DNA of 64,000 bases from Paenibacillus physcomitrellae (GCF_002240225.1 NZ_CP022584.1:2170001-2234000), one strand, 5' to 3'; counted from the first letter of the stretch, positions 26,930-35,472 are shown. Numbers and translations: made by a program. The notes: generated by a model not told the origin, from the letters alone.

Positions 26930-27000
26930 CAATGAATCAATTATGGAATAAATGAATGAATAGGATGAATGATTGAAAAATCTCCGGTGCCAGCGGCTTG

Positions 27001-28017
27001 TTAAGAATAACTGATCCTGGAGCGGGTCAACCGGTATTTATACAACTCCGGCAGAACCACGCCGATAAGAACAATGACCACTCCAACCCATTGCAGGACA
27101 CTTACATGCTCGCCCAGCACAATCGAGGACATCAGCACCGCTACCGGCAGCTCCGCCGCCCCGAGAATGCCGGCCATATCCCCGCCGGTATGAGGGACGC
27201 CGACTGCAAACAGCACGGGCGGCAGGAAAGCCCCGAAGAAGCCGAGCAGCAGGCCAAACACGAGCAGCTCGCTCCAGATCAATCCGTTGAAGAGAAACGT
27301 TGGCGGGAACAGGATACACAAAAGGACGAAGCCGCCCGTTACCATCCAGGCGCTCCGGTAAGCCGGATGTGCGGCAGGAACGGCCCTGCCGCTAAACAGG
27401 ACAAACAGCGAGTAGCTTACCGCTGACATCAGACCAAACGCGATGCCCCAAATATTAAACTCGCTCAGCCCCTGCTCCAGGAAACCTGCGGCGAGCAGTG
27501 TACCGCCGAACAGCACCAGCAGCGTCAGCAGCGTGACCTTATTAGGCCGCTGGCGTTTGAGCACAGCCTGAATCAATACGCTGATCCAGGTAAACTGGAA
27601 CAGCAGCAGGATCGCCAGCGAGGCCGGAATGTACCGCAGCGAATGGTAATACACCAGCCCGGTAATGACGGTCGGCGTACCGGCCGCCATCAGCAGCAGG
27701 CGCTGCTTCCAGGTCAGCTGCTGGAACCCCCCGGCAGCTGCGGCCAAGACCTCTGCTTGGCCTGCGTTTTTACCTTGACGTTGACGTTGTTGGGCCTGTT
27801 CTTCGCCTTGCCCATTACGCCGTCCCGCTTCGCAAGCCTTGCGGCCCTGTCTGAATTTCGTGAAGAAAGCAAGCAGCCAAGACAGAATAAACCCGGTCAA
27901 AAGCTGACTTCCCACCACTTCCCCCAAATCATAGCCCTGCCCGTAAGCGAGCACCACTATCGTAGATAAAATGCCGTAACTCATCGCTCCCGCGAGAACG
28001 GCAATATAATATTTCAT
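27001..28017 (-). CDS. DMT (EamA) family transporter
   Basis: Ten-segment drug/metabolite transporter with two EamA repeats (KYYIAVLAGAMSYGILSTIVVLAYGQG; the second around WGIAFGLMSAVSYSLFVLFSGRAVP and PVAVLMSSIVLGEHVSVLQWVG). A Lys/Arg/Gln/Glu-rich cytoplasmic insert of about 45 residues follows segment 2. ATG at 28017 is chosen with GGGGG 11 bases upstream; a TTG at 28050 is unlikely. The gene lies behind a purine-riboswitch-like leader with a terminator (28056-28185), which points to export of a purine or related compound. That substrate is an inference. Confidence 0.85.
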   Translation of the reverse strand: MKYYIAVLAGAMSYGILSTIVVLAYGQGYDLGEVVGSQLLTGFILSWLLAFFTKFRQGRKACEAGRRNGQGEEQAQQRQRQGKNAGQAEVLAAAAGGFQQLTWKQRLLLMAAGTPTVITGLVYYHSLRYIPASLAILLLFQFTWISVLIQAVLKRQRPNKVTLLTLLVLFGGTLLAAGFLEQGLSEFNIWGIAFGLMSAVSYSLFVLFSGRAVPAAHPAYRSAWMVTGGFVLLCILFPPTFLFNGLIWSELLVFGLLLGFFGAFLPPVLFAVGVPHTGGDMAGILGAAELPVAVLMSSIVLGEHVSVLQWVGVVIVLIGVVLPELYKYRLTRSRISYS

Positions 28018-28055
28018 AGATTCGATAACCCCCTGGTAATAAGAATCCAAAACGC

Positions 28056-28185
28056 AAAAAATCCTAACCCCGCAGCCTGAAAGGAGCGTTAAGCTCTTTT
28101 CATAGCTTCGTAGTTAGGAAGTTAAGGCTTCCTGTAGAAACCCTCGCCCTGTGTACACGAATCGGCCTGCGAGGTTATACGAAAG
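28056..28185 (-). promoter_or_regulatory. Purine-riboswitch-like leader with terminator
   Basis: On the minus strand the aptamer runs 28185-28106: P1 UUUCGUA/UACGAAG, J1/2 UAACC, P2 CCUCGC/GCGAGG, J2/3 with the hallmark GUUUCUAC, P3 AGGAAG/CUUCCU with L3 CCUUAA, and J3/1 ACU. The C in J3/1 is the position that favours guanine in known members. L2 is about 21 nt instead of 7 and contains the palindrome GUGUACAC. Downstream, GGUUAGG then U6 (28068-28056) can pair with CCUAAC of P3'/J3/1, extending through GAGC-UUAAC-GCUC, to form a terminator. Terminator and aptamer exclude each other, so ligand should turn expression on, as in pbuE. Confidence 0.75.
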
Positions 28186-28315
28186 GAATATAGAATAGCT
28201 TGCGTTTTTCGCAGCATAAAGTTCAAGCAACAACTTTTCATATATTACATGGCAAGTAAGGAGCTGTCAACCTTCTTCTTCTGGGCGATTTTTTTAATAG
28301 GGCAGCTGTTGATTT

Positions 28316-28699
28316 CTATTCTTGATCCAGGTACGTAATGTTAAACGGTGCATTAGTGATAAACAATACCGTAGCCCCGCCTTCGGCAGCGGCTCCATGC
28401 TCGGCCACGATCCCTTCGGGGAACCAGACAAAACTTCCCGGTCCAAAAGAACCTTGGCTGGTATAAAGCGTCCCTTCCAGGACATACATGCCGTGAGACA
28501 TTTTGTCATGGATATGCCATGGGGTGATAAAACCTTGCGGATAATAGCAATAGTTAATGAGCATGCCCGTGTCAGGATCGTTGAGCAATTTCTTCTCGTA
28601 CATTCTGATGTCGGTATTTTCCTTGACCAGCTCATCCCACTCCATGTTGTGAATGTCTTTGGCGATGAGCTTGATTTCATTGTGCAGATTTTCCATCAT
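28316..28699 (-). CDS. Cupin domain protein
   Basis: Small single-domain cupin, 127 aa. The barrel motif includes TPWHIHDKMSHGMYVLEGTLYTS and GSFVWFPEGIVAEHGAAAEGGATVLFI; the His residues HIH and AEHG can bind a metal. ATG at 28699 follows AAGGAGG with 7 bases between. No operon partner: the upstream region holds a perfect palindrome (28731-28745). The reaction is unknown; such proteins are often dioxygenases, sugar-binding proteins or ChrR-like sensors. Confidence 0.8.
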   Translation of the reverse strand: MMENLHNEIKLIAKDIHNMEWDELVKENTDIRMYEKKLLNDPDTGMLINYCYYPQGFITPWHIHDKMSHGMYVLEGTLYTSQGSFGPGSFVWFPEGIVAEHGAAAEGGATVLFITNAPFNITYLDQE

Positions 28700-28730
28700 G
28701 CTTGTTCCTCCTTGGTAAAATGAATAGTGT

Positions 28731-28745
28731 TTTGCAGTCTGCAAA
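28731..28745. promoter_or_regulatory. Operator-like palindrome upstream of the cupin gene
   Basis: TTTGCAG-T-CTGCAAA is a perfect 7-1-7 inverted repeat about 30 bases before the cupin start. A regulator site is likely; none of the regulators in the window can be tied to it. Confidence 0.5.
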
Positions 28746-28759
28746 TACGCTTTAAACAA

Positions 28760-28970
28760 GGCATACCCCAGCAGGAGTCAGCGCCCTTCCGAAATCGATT
28801 TCAAAACTGACCGGCAAGGCGCCGGATATTTTAAGATGGGGGGGTATTCCCTTCGAATATATCGCCAAACCCGGGCGGCGTAACCATCCATTTCGGATTT
28901 TTTTGAGCGTACCATTCGGGCGCGAGTGAGGCTGGGCTGCCCGAGGCACAGGCCGTTTTCGAAAAAATAA
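28760..28970. other. Gap of about 0.2 kb, possible decayed 3' end of a gene
   Basis: No gene with a start is seen here. One minus-strand frame is open from about 28970 to a stop near 28852 and reads PEWYAQKNPKWMVTPPGFGD, protein-like in composition but without a start. It may be a leftover fragment. I do not recognise its family. Confidence 0.25.
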
Positions 28971-29018
28971 AGACGTGACCGGCGATCGTTTACAGCGATC
29001 TATTAACCGGTCACGTCT
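28963..29018 (-). terminator. Terminator after the GPH symporter gene
   Basis: AGACGTGACCGG (28971-28982) and CCGGTCACGTCT (29007-29018) form a 12-bp stem, with an inner stem GATCG/CGATC. On the minus strand TTTATTTTTT follows. On the plus strand a CTTTTT run also follows. Confidence 0.85.
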
Positions 29019-29093
29019 AATCTTTTTACCTCTTCATAGATAACTACCGATCCATATCAGATAACGCTCCATATACTCGTTCTATATCCCTGC

Positions 29094-30470
29094 TTAACTA
29101 ATCGAAGATTTCCGCTGCTTCAAGTCCTCCAGAATGACCGGGTATTTTTTGTCCAGCTTATACATCCAAAGGAAGATCAAGGTGATGATCCCGATCACCA
29201 TCGGGATATAGATATTCAAGGCCAAGATCATGGAATTCGCCAAATGGGACTGCGTTGCCGCCCCGCCGACATACCCTCCCAGCTGAAGCAGCCACCCCAG
29301 CATGGCTGTGCCGAGACCGGTGCCGACCTTAATGCCGAAGCTCGCGGCGCTGTTCACCAGTCCCTCTGTGCGGACTCCGGATTTCCATTCCCCGTATTCA
29401 ACGGTATCGTTAACCATCGCATAAAGTACCGCGGTCAGCGGCACCCCTCCGAAACCGCTTACAACACTGCCAATTATAAAGCAGGTCAGGCTATTTGGAT
29501 TGGTGAGTTTGATAATATTGCCGACCAAACCGAGCAAGCCACCGAAAATCGCGATATTCCGTTTGCCGAACTTCTTAATCAGTGGGGCGATAAACAGCAT
29601 GCCGATCAAGACCGGAAGCAGTCCCGCCGTGCTAATGATCCCTAAATAACTGGAGTTGCCTAAAATATACTGCGCATAATAGATGCCCGCCCCCTGCAGG
29701 CCTGATCCGATATAGGTAAATACGCCGATCAGCAGCATGAGCAGCCAATATTTATTGGAAAACAGCGCTTTGATCCCTACTTTCAAAGGGACGTTGTCTT
29801 TGACCTCGCCGGCATTGCCCACCACTTCTTTCGTGTAGCGGAACAGGAAAAACAAAATAACAATCATAACGATGCTGTACAGGACGGCCACCGTCGCCCA
29901 AGCAGATTGTCCGCCGCCGAAAGCTTTGACTAGCGGGATGGTCGCCGATGAAGCAATGATCGAAGCCCCGATCGCAAAAAACATCCGGAAAATATTGGCC
30001 AGCGACCTGGAATACTGGTTCTGCGTGATTAACGCAAGAAGCGTGTTATAAGGAATATTCGCTGCGGTATAAATCAAGTTCATCAATACATAAGTTGCGG
30101 CGGCAAAAACGATCTTGCCTCCCGTGCTCAAACCGGAAGGCACGGAGAACAGCAGAACGGTCGAGATCCCGAGCGGAAGGGCCATCCTGAAGATCCAGGG
30201 CCGCGCCTTGCCGTGTTTGGATTTCGTCCGGTCAATGACGATCCCCATGGCGATGTCGCTGATGCCGTCCAGAACGCGGGTCAGCAGCAGCAGAGTACCG
30301 ACCGCTCCCGCTGCGATACCGACCGAATCCGTATAATAATAGGATAAAAATGTGCTGGTCAAAATCCAGACCAAGCTGTATCCCAGATCGCCTATGCCAT
30401 ACCCCAGCAATCTTCCGGTTTTCAACTGGTCGGATGAGACGTTGTTATTTTGCAGAACCTCTTTGTCCAT
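29094..30470 (-). CDS. Glycoside-cation symporter (GPH family, MFS)
   Basis: Twelve-segment Na+/H+-coupled sugar symporter of the GPH (MelB-type) family. Family marks: GYGIGDLGYSLVWILTSTFLSYYYTDSVG, DGISDIAMGIVIDRTKSKHGKARPWI (the MelB cation/sugar Asp region) and VNDTVEYGEWKSGVRTEG. ATG at 30470 has GGGGGAG seven bases upstream. It lies in an operon after GH1 and ROK genes, so it probably brings in the unphosphorylated beta-glucoside that the ROK kinase then phosphorylates. Confidence 0.9.
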   Translation of the reverse strand: MDKEVLQNNNVSSDQLKTGRLLGYGIGDLGYSLVWILTSTFLSYYYTDSVGIAAGAVGTLLLLTRVLDGISDIAMGIVIDRTKSKHGKARPWIFRMALPLGISTVLLFSVPSGLSTGGKIVFAAATYVLMNLIYTAANIPYNTLLALITQNQYSRSLANIFRMFFAIGASIIASSATIPLVKAFGGGQSAWATVAVLYSIVMIVILFFLFRYTKEVVGNAGEVKDNVPLKVGIKALFSNKYWLLMLLIGVFTYIGSGLQGAGIYYAQYILGNSSYLGIISTAGLLPVLIGMLFIAPLIKKFGKRNIAIFGGLLGLVGNIIKLTNPNSLTCFIIGSVVSGFGGVPLTAVLYAMVNDTVEYGEWKSGVRTEGLVNSAASFGIKVGTGLGTAMLGWLLQLGGYVGGAATQSHLANSMILALNIYIPMVIGIITLIFLWMYKLDKKYPVILEDLKQRKSSIS

Positions 30471-30500
30471 ATATGCTCCCCCTAAACATGCATTCAATCA

Positions 30501-31424
30501 TCAGGTTGTGTGCAGATGGTGGTACAGGGCCCCATAAACATTGGCATCCAGGGACAACGCGCCTTTGTTCACCGGAATCCGGTAATCGTCACGGTCGCCG
30601 CCGGTCATTTCGAAAAAGCGGCCCGGTTCGCCCTCCAATACCCGCCCGGTGATTTCATCCAGCTTGCGCCGGATGGTCGCCATCACCAGCTCCTGCTCGC
30701 ATAAACCGCCGGTGATCACCGTCATTTCCAAGTCCAGCAGCAGCGCCGAATTGAAGATCAGGGCGGCAATCCCTTCGCAGTAAAGCTCAAGCATACCGAG
30801 AACGGCCGGGTCTCCTTCCGCGGCAAATTCAAAAAAACGTTGGCCCGTCATCTCCTGAATCGGGATTTGTTTCATGGCGGATAACTGGTATAGCAGAAGA
30901 GCAAAAGAAGTGGTGGCACTCGTCAGCTCGGCTTTGCCGCCTCCGTACGCGCCCAGCATGCCAAAAACCATAGCCGCGTTCCGTTTGCTCCCCTCATACA
31001 GCTTCCCGTTCAAAATCAGACCGCCGCCCAGGCCGCTGCCCAGCACCAGCACCAGCAGGTTATTGGCTCCCTGTCCCGAGCCTTTCCACCATTCGCCCAG
31101 CGCGGCGGAAAAGCCGTCGTTCAGTACCGTAACAGGAAGCCCGCTTCGAGCTTCCATTTCCTGCTTCAGGTTGACGCCCTGCAAAATTTGCGGGATGTAG
31201 GCGCGGTAGATGTCTCCGCCCGCGTCCATTCGCCCGTTGGTGCTGATCGCGATGGCGTCGCCGCTGCCGCGGTATTTCGCGACTATTTGTTCCAGATTGG
31301 CAAAAAAGGCTCCCGCCGAGTCGTAGACCGTCGGCACTTTCTCCTTGGCGAGAACCTCTCCTTCCGTCGTCATCAATGCAAATTTCGTATTTGTAGCTCC
31401 TATGTCAAAAACCAATTTGTTCAT
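30501..31424 (-). CDS. ROK family sugar kinase, possible beta-glucoside kinase
   Basis: ATP-dependent sugar kinase of the ROK family (KLVFDIGATNTKFALMT phosphate loop, LVLVLGSGLGGGLILNGKLYEG, MTVITGGLCEQELV). The usual zinc motif CxCGxxGCxE is absent: the region after the GSGLGGG loop reads MVFGMLGAYGGGKAELT. The catalytic Asp is in TVLNDGFSAALGEW. ROK members without that zinc motif include BglK-type beta-glucoside kinases, and the adjacent symporter and GH1 phospho-glucosidase fit that role. The assignment is an inference from context. Confidence 0.8.
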   Translation of the reverse strand: MNKLVFDIGATNTKFALMTTEGEVLAKEKVPTVYDSAGAFFANLEQIVAKYRGSGDAIAISTNGRMDAGGDIYRAYIPQILQGVNLKQEMEARSGLPVTVLNDGFSAALGEWWKGSGQGANNLLVLVLGSGLGGGLILNGKLYEGSKRNAAMVFGMLGAYGGGKAELTSATTSFALLLYQLSAMKQIPIQEMTGQRFFEFAAEGDPAVLGMLELYCEGIAALIFNSALLLDLEMTVITGGLCEQELVMATIRRKLDEITGRVLEGEPGRFFEMTGGDRDDYRIPVNKGALSLDANVYGALYHHLHTT

Positions 31425-31450
31425 CTCGTTTACCGCCTTTAGCTTGCTGT

Positions 31451-32824
31451 TTAGAGAACTTCCCCGTTGGTGGAAATCACTTGTTTAAACCAGTCGTAGC
31501 TTTTTTTCTTATAACGTTTAAGATCCTTCAGATCCGTGTCCGTACGATTCACGTAAATAAACCCGTAACGTTTCTTCATTTCGCCCTGGGAGCTCAAAAT
31601 ATCGATCGGTCCCCAGGTCAGGAAGCCCATCAGATCCACGCCATCTTCGGCCACGGCCAGCTTAAGCTGATTCAGATGTTCGCGGAAATAATCGATCCGG
31701 TAATCGTCTTCAACCGTCAGGTCTTGATTCAGCTCTTCATCTACGCCTATTCCGCATTCAATCGTGAACACCGGGAGGCGGTAACGTTCATGAATTTCTT
31801 TGACCGTCAGCCGGAGACCGACCGGATCAATGGCCCAACCCCACTCGGTGACCTCGAGATATTCATTTTTGACCGGTACCTGGAACAAACTCATCAGGAT
31901 GGAAGCTCCGTCCGTGTTCAATCCGGCTTTAATGGTGGCAGACTGATAATAGCTGTGAGAGAGAAAATCCATTTTGCCTTGTTTGAGGTAATCCAGATCC
32001 TCCTGTGTGAATGGCGGCGTGCTTCCCGTCCGTTCCCATTCGGCCAGAAGATCCGCCGGGTATTCGCCGTAGGCCAGGATATCCAGCGTCTGATAGTTAT
32101 AGTTCCGGTTGCCGCGTTCCGCCGCCAGTACATCCTCCGGCTTGCAGGTAGCCGGGTAGACCGGCATAAAGTTCACCATCCCGCCTACCTGGGCATGAGG
32201 TGCATATTCGCGGGCCAGATGCACAACGGATGCAGAAGCAAGGAAGATGTGATGCATACAAATGGCCTGCTGTCTGTTTTTCTCCTCTTTGGACATCGAT
32301 TCCGGCAGATAATAGGTTTGCATCAAAGCAGCGGCATTCTGCTCGTTAAATGGAAGGTAATATTTCACGCGTTTGCCGAAACGCTGAATGACGGTTTGGG
32401 CGTATTTTTTGAAGCCTTCGAGGGTTTCTCTTCCCACCCATCCGCCGTATTTCTGCATCAAAGCAAGCGGCATATCAAAATGGTGCAAACAAACGACCGG
32501 CTCAATGTTGTATTTCAAGAGCTCGTCGATCACATTTTCATAAAATTGAAGCCCTTCCTCATTCACTTCGCCTTCCCCGTCCGGCAAAATGCGAGCCCAG
32601 CTCAGCGAGAAACGGTATGAGTTGAAACCCATGCCGGCGAACAAAGCGATGTCTTCTTTATATCGATGGTAGAAATCAATCGCGACCTTCCAGTCGGAGC
32701 CTGATTTGGTTTTTTCCTGTACATCATAAGTGGTCAGCCCTTTCCCGCCTTCGTTCCAGGCTCCCTCTGTCTGCATGCTCGAGACGGAACCGCCCCATAA
32801 AAAATTCTCCTTAAATACGCTCAT
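31451..32824 (-). CDS. GH1 family 6-phospho-beta-glucosidase-like enzyme
   Basis: TIM-barrel GH1 enzyme, 457 aa. The acid/base Glu is in YYLPFNEQNA, the nucleophile region reads VFTIECGIGVDEEL, where ECG replaces the usual ENG, and WGPIDILSS precedes GEMKKRYGFIYV, the Ser...Lys-x-Tyr pattern used by 6-phospho-glucosidases to hold the phosphate. The ATG at 32824 follows GGGG at 7 bases; a TTG six bases earlier is less likely. Gene order GH1-ROK-GPH indicates import, phosphorylation, then cleavage to glucose 6-phosphate and an aglycone or sugar. Confidence 0.88.
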   Translation of the reverse strand: MSVFKENFLWGGSVSSMQTEGAWNEGGKGLTTYDVQEKTKSGSDWKVAIDFYHRYKEDIALFAGMGFNSYRFSLSWARILPDGEGEVNEEGLQFYENVIDELLKYNIEPVVCLHHFDMPLALMQKYGGWVGRETLEGFKKYAQTVIQRFGKRVKYYLPFNEQNAAALMQTYYLPESMSKEEKNRQQAICMHHIFLASASVVHLAREYAPHAQVGGMVNFMPVYPATCKPEDVLAAERGNRNYNYQTLDILAYGEYPADLLAEWERTGSTPPFTQEDLDYLKQGKMDFLSHSYYQSATIKAGLNTDGASILMSLFQVPVKNEYLEVTEWGWAIDPVGLRLTVKEIHERYRLPVFTIECGIGVDEELNQDLTVEDDYRIDYFREHLNQLKLAVAEDGVDLMGFLTWGPIDILSSQGEMKKRYGFIYVNRTDTDLKDLKRYKKKSYDWFKQVISTNGEVL

Positions 32825-32890
32825 GTCCAATCCCCTTTTCCTGAAAAATTTAACTTCCGGCAGCCCGTCAAAGTGACCCGCCGCCGTAAT

Positions 32891-32920
32891 TGTAAGCGGT
32901 TATATTGCCATATTAGCAAT
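32891..32920. promoter_or_regulatory. cre-like site and inverted repeat in the GH1/AraC divergent region
   Basis: TGTAAGCGGTTATA (32891-32904) differs from the cre consensus at one position. Next to it, ATTGC-N7-GCAAT (32904-32920) is an inverted repeat. Both lie between the GH1 operon (-) and the AraC-type gene (+), so carbon repression and a local regulator site are likely. Confidence 0.6.
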
Positions 32921-32983
32921 CGTGCCGCATAATAGTTGTAATATTTTAAGGTTTATAACACGATTTCAAGGAGGTAAATAAGG

Positions 32984-33703
32984 ATGAGCAGACGACAAGC
33001 CGAGCTTGCCATGAAACAGATGCTGATGTCCGGGTACGGGCATTATTCACGGGCCGAAGAAAATAAAGCCTTTAACGCCTTTCTTAAAGGCATCGATACG
33101 CAGTTTGAGTATTCCTGGTCGGAATTCCCACTTGCCCAGCAGCCCTTGCGCGCCATCAAAAACCACCTGATCTGTTTTGTCGCCGTCACCTGCCGTTATG
33201 CGGCGGACTTGGGCGCCGACGATGAACGCTGTTATGCGCTGAGCGATTACTATATCAATGAAATTGAAAACCGGGCGGATATTCAGAACTGGAAGGATAT
33301 GATTCTGGAGATTTCGCAGCATTACGTCGAACAGGTCCGTCTGGGCAGCGAAAAGAAATACAGCCTGCCGATCCAGAAAGCGGTCCGGTATATCCGGCAG
33401 CATCTGTACGAGACCTGCCGGCTGCAGGACGTCGCGGCCGCAATCGGCGTTCATCCCAGCTACCTTTCCTCGCTTTTTAAGAAAGAGACCGGGGTTTCGC
33501 TGACGCATTTTGTAAGGGAAATGAAAATGAACGAAGCCAAAAACATGCTCCGCGACGGGGAATATTCAGAATCCGAAATTGCGGAAATGCTGGGGTATCA
33601 AAGCTTGTCTTATTTCTGCAAGGTATTTCGGGAGGTTCATTCGTGCAGTCCGCGGGAGTTTGCGATGGGGGAAATGGGATTGGCAGGTGAACTATCAACT
33701 TAG
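32984..33703 (+). CDS. AraC family transcriptional regulator
   Basis: Regulator with a C-terminal AraC/XylS double helix-turn-helix (about 130-230: RYIRQHLYETCRLQDVAAAIGVHPSYLSSLFKKETGVSLTHFV and AEMLGYQSLSYFCKVFREVHSCSPREF). The N-terminal 125 residues are mostly helical (HYSRAEENKAFNAFLKGID, NHLICFVAVTCRYAADLGAD) and differ from a cupin sugar-binding domain. ATG follows AAGGAGG at nine bases. It is divergent to the GH1-ROK-GPH operon and probably controls it. Confidence 0.88.
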   Translation: MSRRQAELAMKQMLMSGYGHYSRAEENKAFNAFLKGIDTQFEYSWSEFPLAQQPLRAIKNHLICFVAVTCRYAADLGADDERCYALSDYYINEIENRADIQNWKDMILEISQHYVEQVRLGSEKKYSLPIQKAVRYIRQHLYETCRLQDVAAAIGVHPSYLSSLFKKETGVSLTHFVREMKMNEAKNMLRDGEYSESEIAEMLGYQSLSYFCKVFREVHSCSPREFAMGEMGLAGELST

Positions 33704-34238
33704 AATTTCATTAATTGGATTAAAAGTATAATTTCGCTGTGATCAGAGTGACCATTTATTTAAAAGGAGGGAAAAGAAAAGGAGTTGTTATATTAGCAAT
33801 TGCATCCATGCTGCTCGTATGCGTTATAGCACTGTCTTAAACGATTCTTCATCCCAAGCTAAACCATCTGATCCAATCGTCGATCGTTTAAACCCTGTCG
33901 ATAATCCCGCTAGTGATAAAGAAAGAAACGATGTGAAAAGAGATTCCCTGAATGGGAATATGGAAAGCGCTTCCCCTTTGAAATAAGGCCTCCACTGCTT
34001 CCAGCAAGTTCAATTTGATGATCTCCGCTAAGTCTCTTATCTTCAGCCCTACTTGCTTTATTAAATGGGGCTTACTCCATTTTAAGCTGATGTAGCTGCG
34101 TAAAGGCCATAACTGCGTAAAGCTATAATTAATAATATGAATTGCTGATTGCCTGGAAAGAAGTTAAAAAGTAATACTTCAAATCCCTATGTACGCACAT
34201 GAGGTGAACCAGGGCAGTTTGAAGATAATCCATGGAGC
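33704..34238. other. Gap between the AraC gene and the CRISPR array
   Basis: It holds one decayed small secreted-protein frame (33766-33985, listed separately) and, at 34178-34209, a very degenerate copy of the CRISPR repeat (GAGGTGAAC at the end, 60 bases before the same point of the first counted repeat). Nothing else is recognisable in 33986-34177. Confidence 0.4.
33766..33985 (+). pseudogene. Decayed small secreted or membrane protein gene
   Basis: After AAAAGGAGGG a frame reads KRKGVVILAIASMLLVCVIALS, a typical signal or membrane segment, but lacks a start codon and meets TAA at 33838. In the next frame a polar sequence continues (NDSSSQAKPSDPIVDRLNPV, then DNPASDKERNDVKRDSLNGN) to TAA at 33983-33985. 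A lost start plus one frameshift would turn one small gene into this. It may also be coincidence. Family unknown. Confidence 0.35.
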
Positions 34239-35472
34239 TAATCGATCCACGCACCTGCGTGAGGTGCGACTACGTGGGTGCAGCTGGAATCTATTAGGTT
34301 TTATGCATTTCAATCCACGCACCTACGTGAGGTGCGACATTCGTTCGCGTATTCGTACACTGCGTCGTCCGATTTCAATCCACGCACCTACGTAAGGTGC
34401 GACGAGGCGTGATGGACTTTCTCACCGGCGTGTTTACAGGATTTCAATCCACGCACCCACATAGGGTGCGACTTACCCACTGGCCATTGCTAGTTTGAAT
34501 CGTATTCCGATTTCAATCCACGCACCCACATAGGGTGCGACTCGACTTTTCCTATTTTTCGAGGATACGCATTCCAATTTCAATCCACGCACCCACATAG
34601 GGTGCGACCCGGAAGTAAATAATAACCATCGGCCTGTTTAGTACGATTTCAATCCACGCACCCACATAGGGTGCGACATTGTGGTGGCTGACCTGGATGC
34701 GGTCAGCCTGCAATTTCAATCCACGCACCCACATAGGGTGCGACGCCATTTCCAACTCCGATGTATAGCCGTTGTTTATTTCAATCCACGCACCCACATA
34801 GGGTGCGACGGACGCGGAATCAACGCTTCAATGACTCGGATAAAATTTCAATCCACGCACCCACATAGGGTGCGACATTGTCTCCAAGTATAAGAGCTTT
34901 TTTTATGTTGGATTTCAATCCACGCACCCACATAGGGTGCGACGCTGACGTTCACGGCTCAATTATCATATTCGATATTTCAATCCACGCACCCACATAG
35001 GGTGCGACACGTTATTGAGATTTTGGACGTAGCGGACAGTCAAATTTCAATCCACGCACCCACATAGGGTGCGACCCTATATCGCGGAGGGCTACGGCGT
35101 AGGAATAACCATTTCAATCCACGCACCCACATAGGGTGCGACCCGATATCCAGGCGCAGATTGACGCAGCAAAAGTGATTTCAATCCACGCACCCACATA
35201 GGGTGCGACTACATTCTCGAACGCGCCGTTCCAAGTGAAAATATTTCAATCCACGCACCCACATAGGGTGCGACGATGACAACGTTTTAGATACGATTAA
35301 CGCGATCATTTCAATCCACGCACCCACATAGGGTGCGACGTGCGTACGGCAATTTAACGGGCGACAACCGGTTGATTTCAATCCACGCACCCACATAGGG
35401 TGCGACGTACGAAAGCGTGGATAATGCGGCCTTGACACGAATTTCAATCCACGCACCCACATAGGGTGCGAC
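34239..35472 (-). CRISPR. Type I-C CRISPR array, 19 repeats
   Basis: Nineteen 32-nt repeats separated by 18 spacers of 33-37 nt. On the plus strand the repeat starts ATTTCAATCCACGCACCC and ends CATAGGGTGCGAC; in transcript orientation it begins GTCGCACCC and ends ATTGAAAT, with the hairpin CGCACCC-TATGT-GGGTGCG. Sixteen repeats (34441-35472) are identical. The three at the left (34239, 34307, 34372) differ, and the first has also lost its 3'-end sequence, as expected at the leader-distal end. The leader therefore lies to the right, next to cas2, and transcription is on the minus strand, the same as cas genes. The spacer next to the leader is 35407-35440. Confidence 0.98.

Noticed and set aside
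28752-28949. 65-codon minus-strand frame with ATG before the cupin gene
   Set aside because: Composition looks like a shifted frame; the neighbouring frame (PEWYAQKNPKWMV) looks more protein-like but has no start, so no gene is called.
31481-32620. 379-codon plus-strand frame opposite the GH1 gene
   Set aside because: Shadow frame; the GH1 gene on the minus strand has complete catalytic motifs and an operon context.
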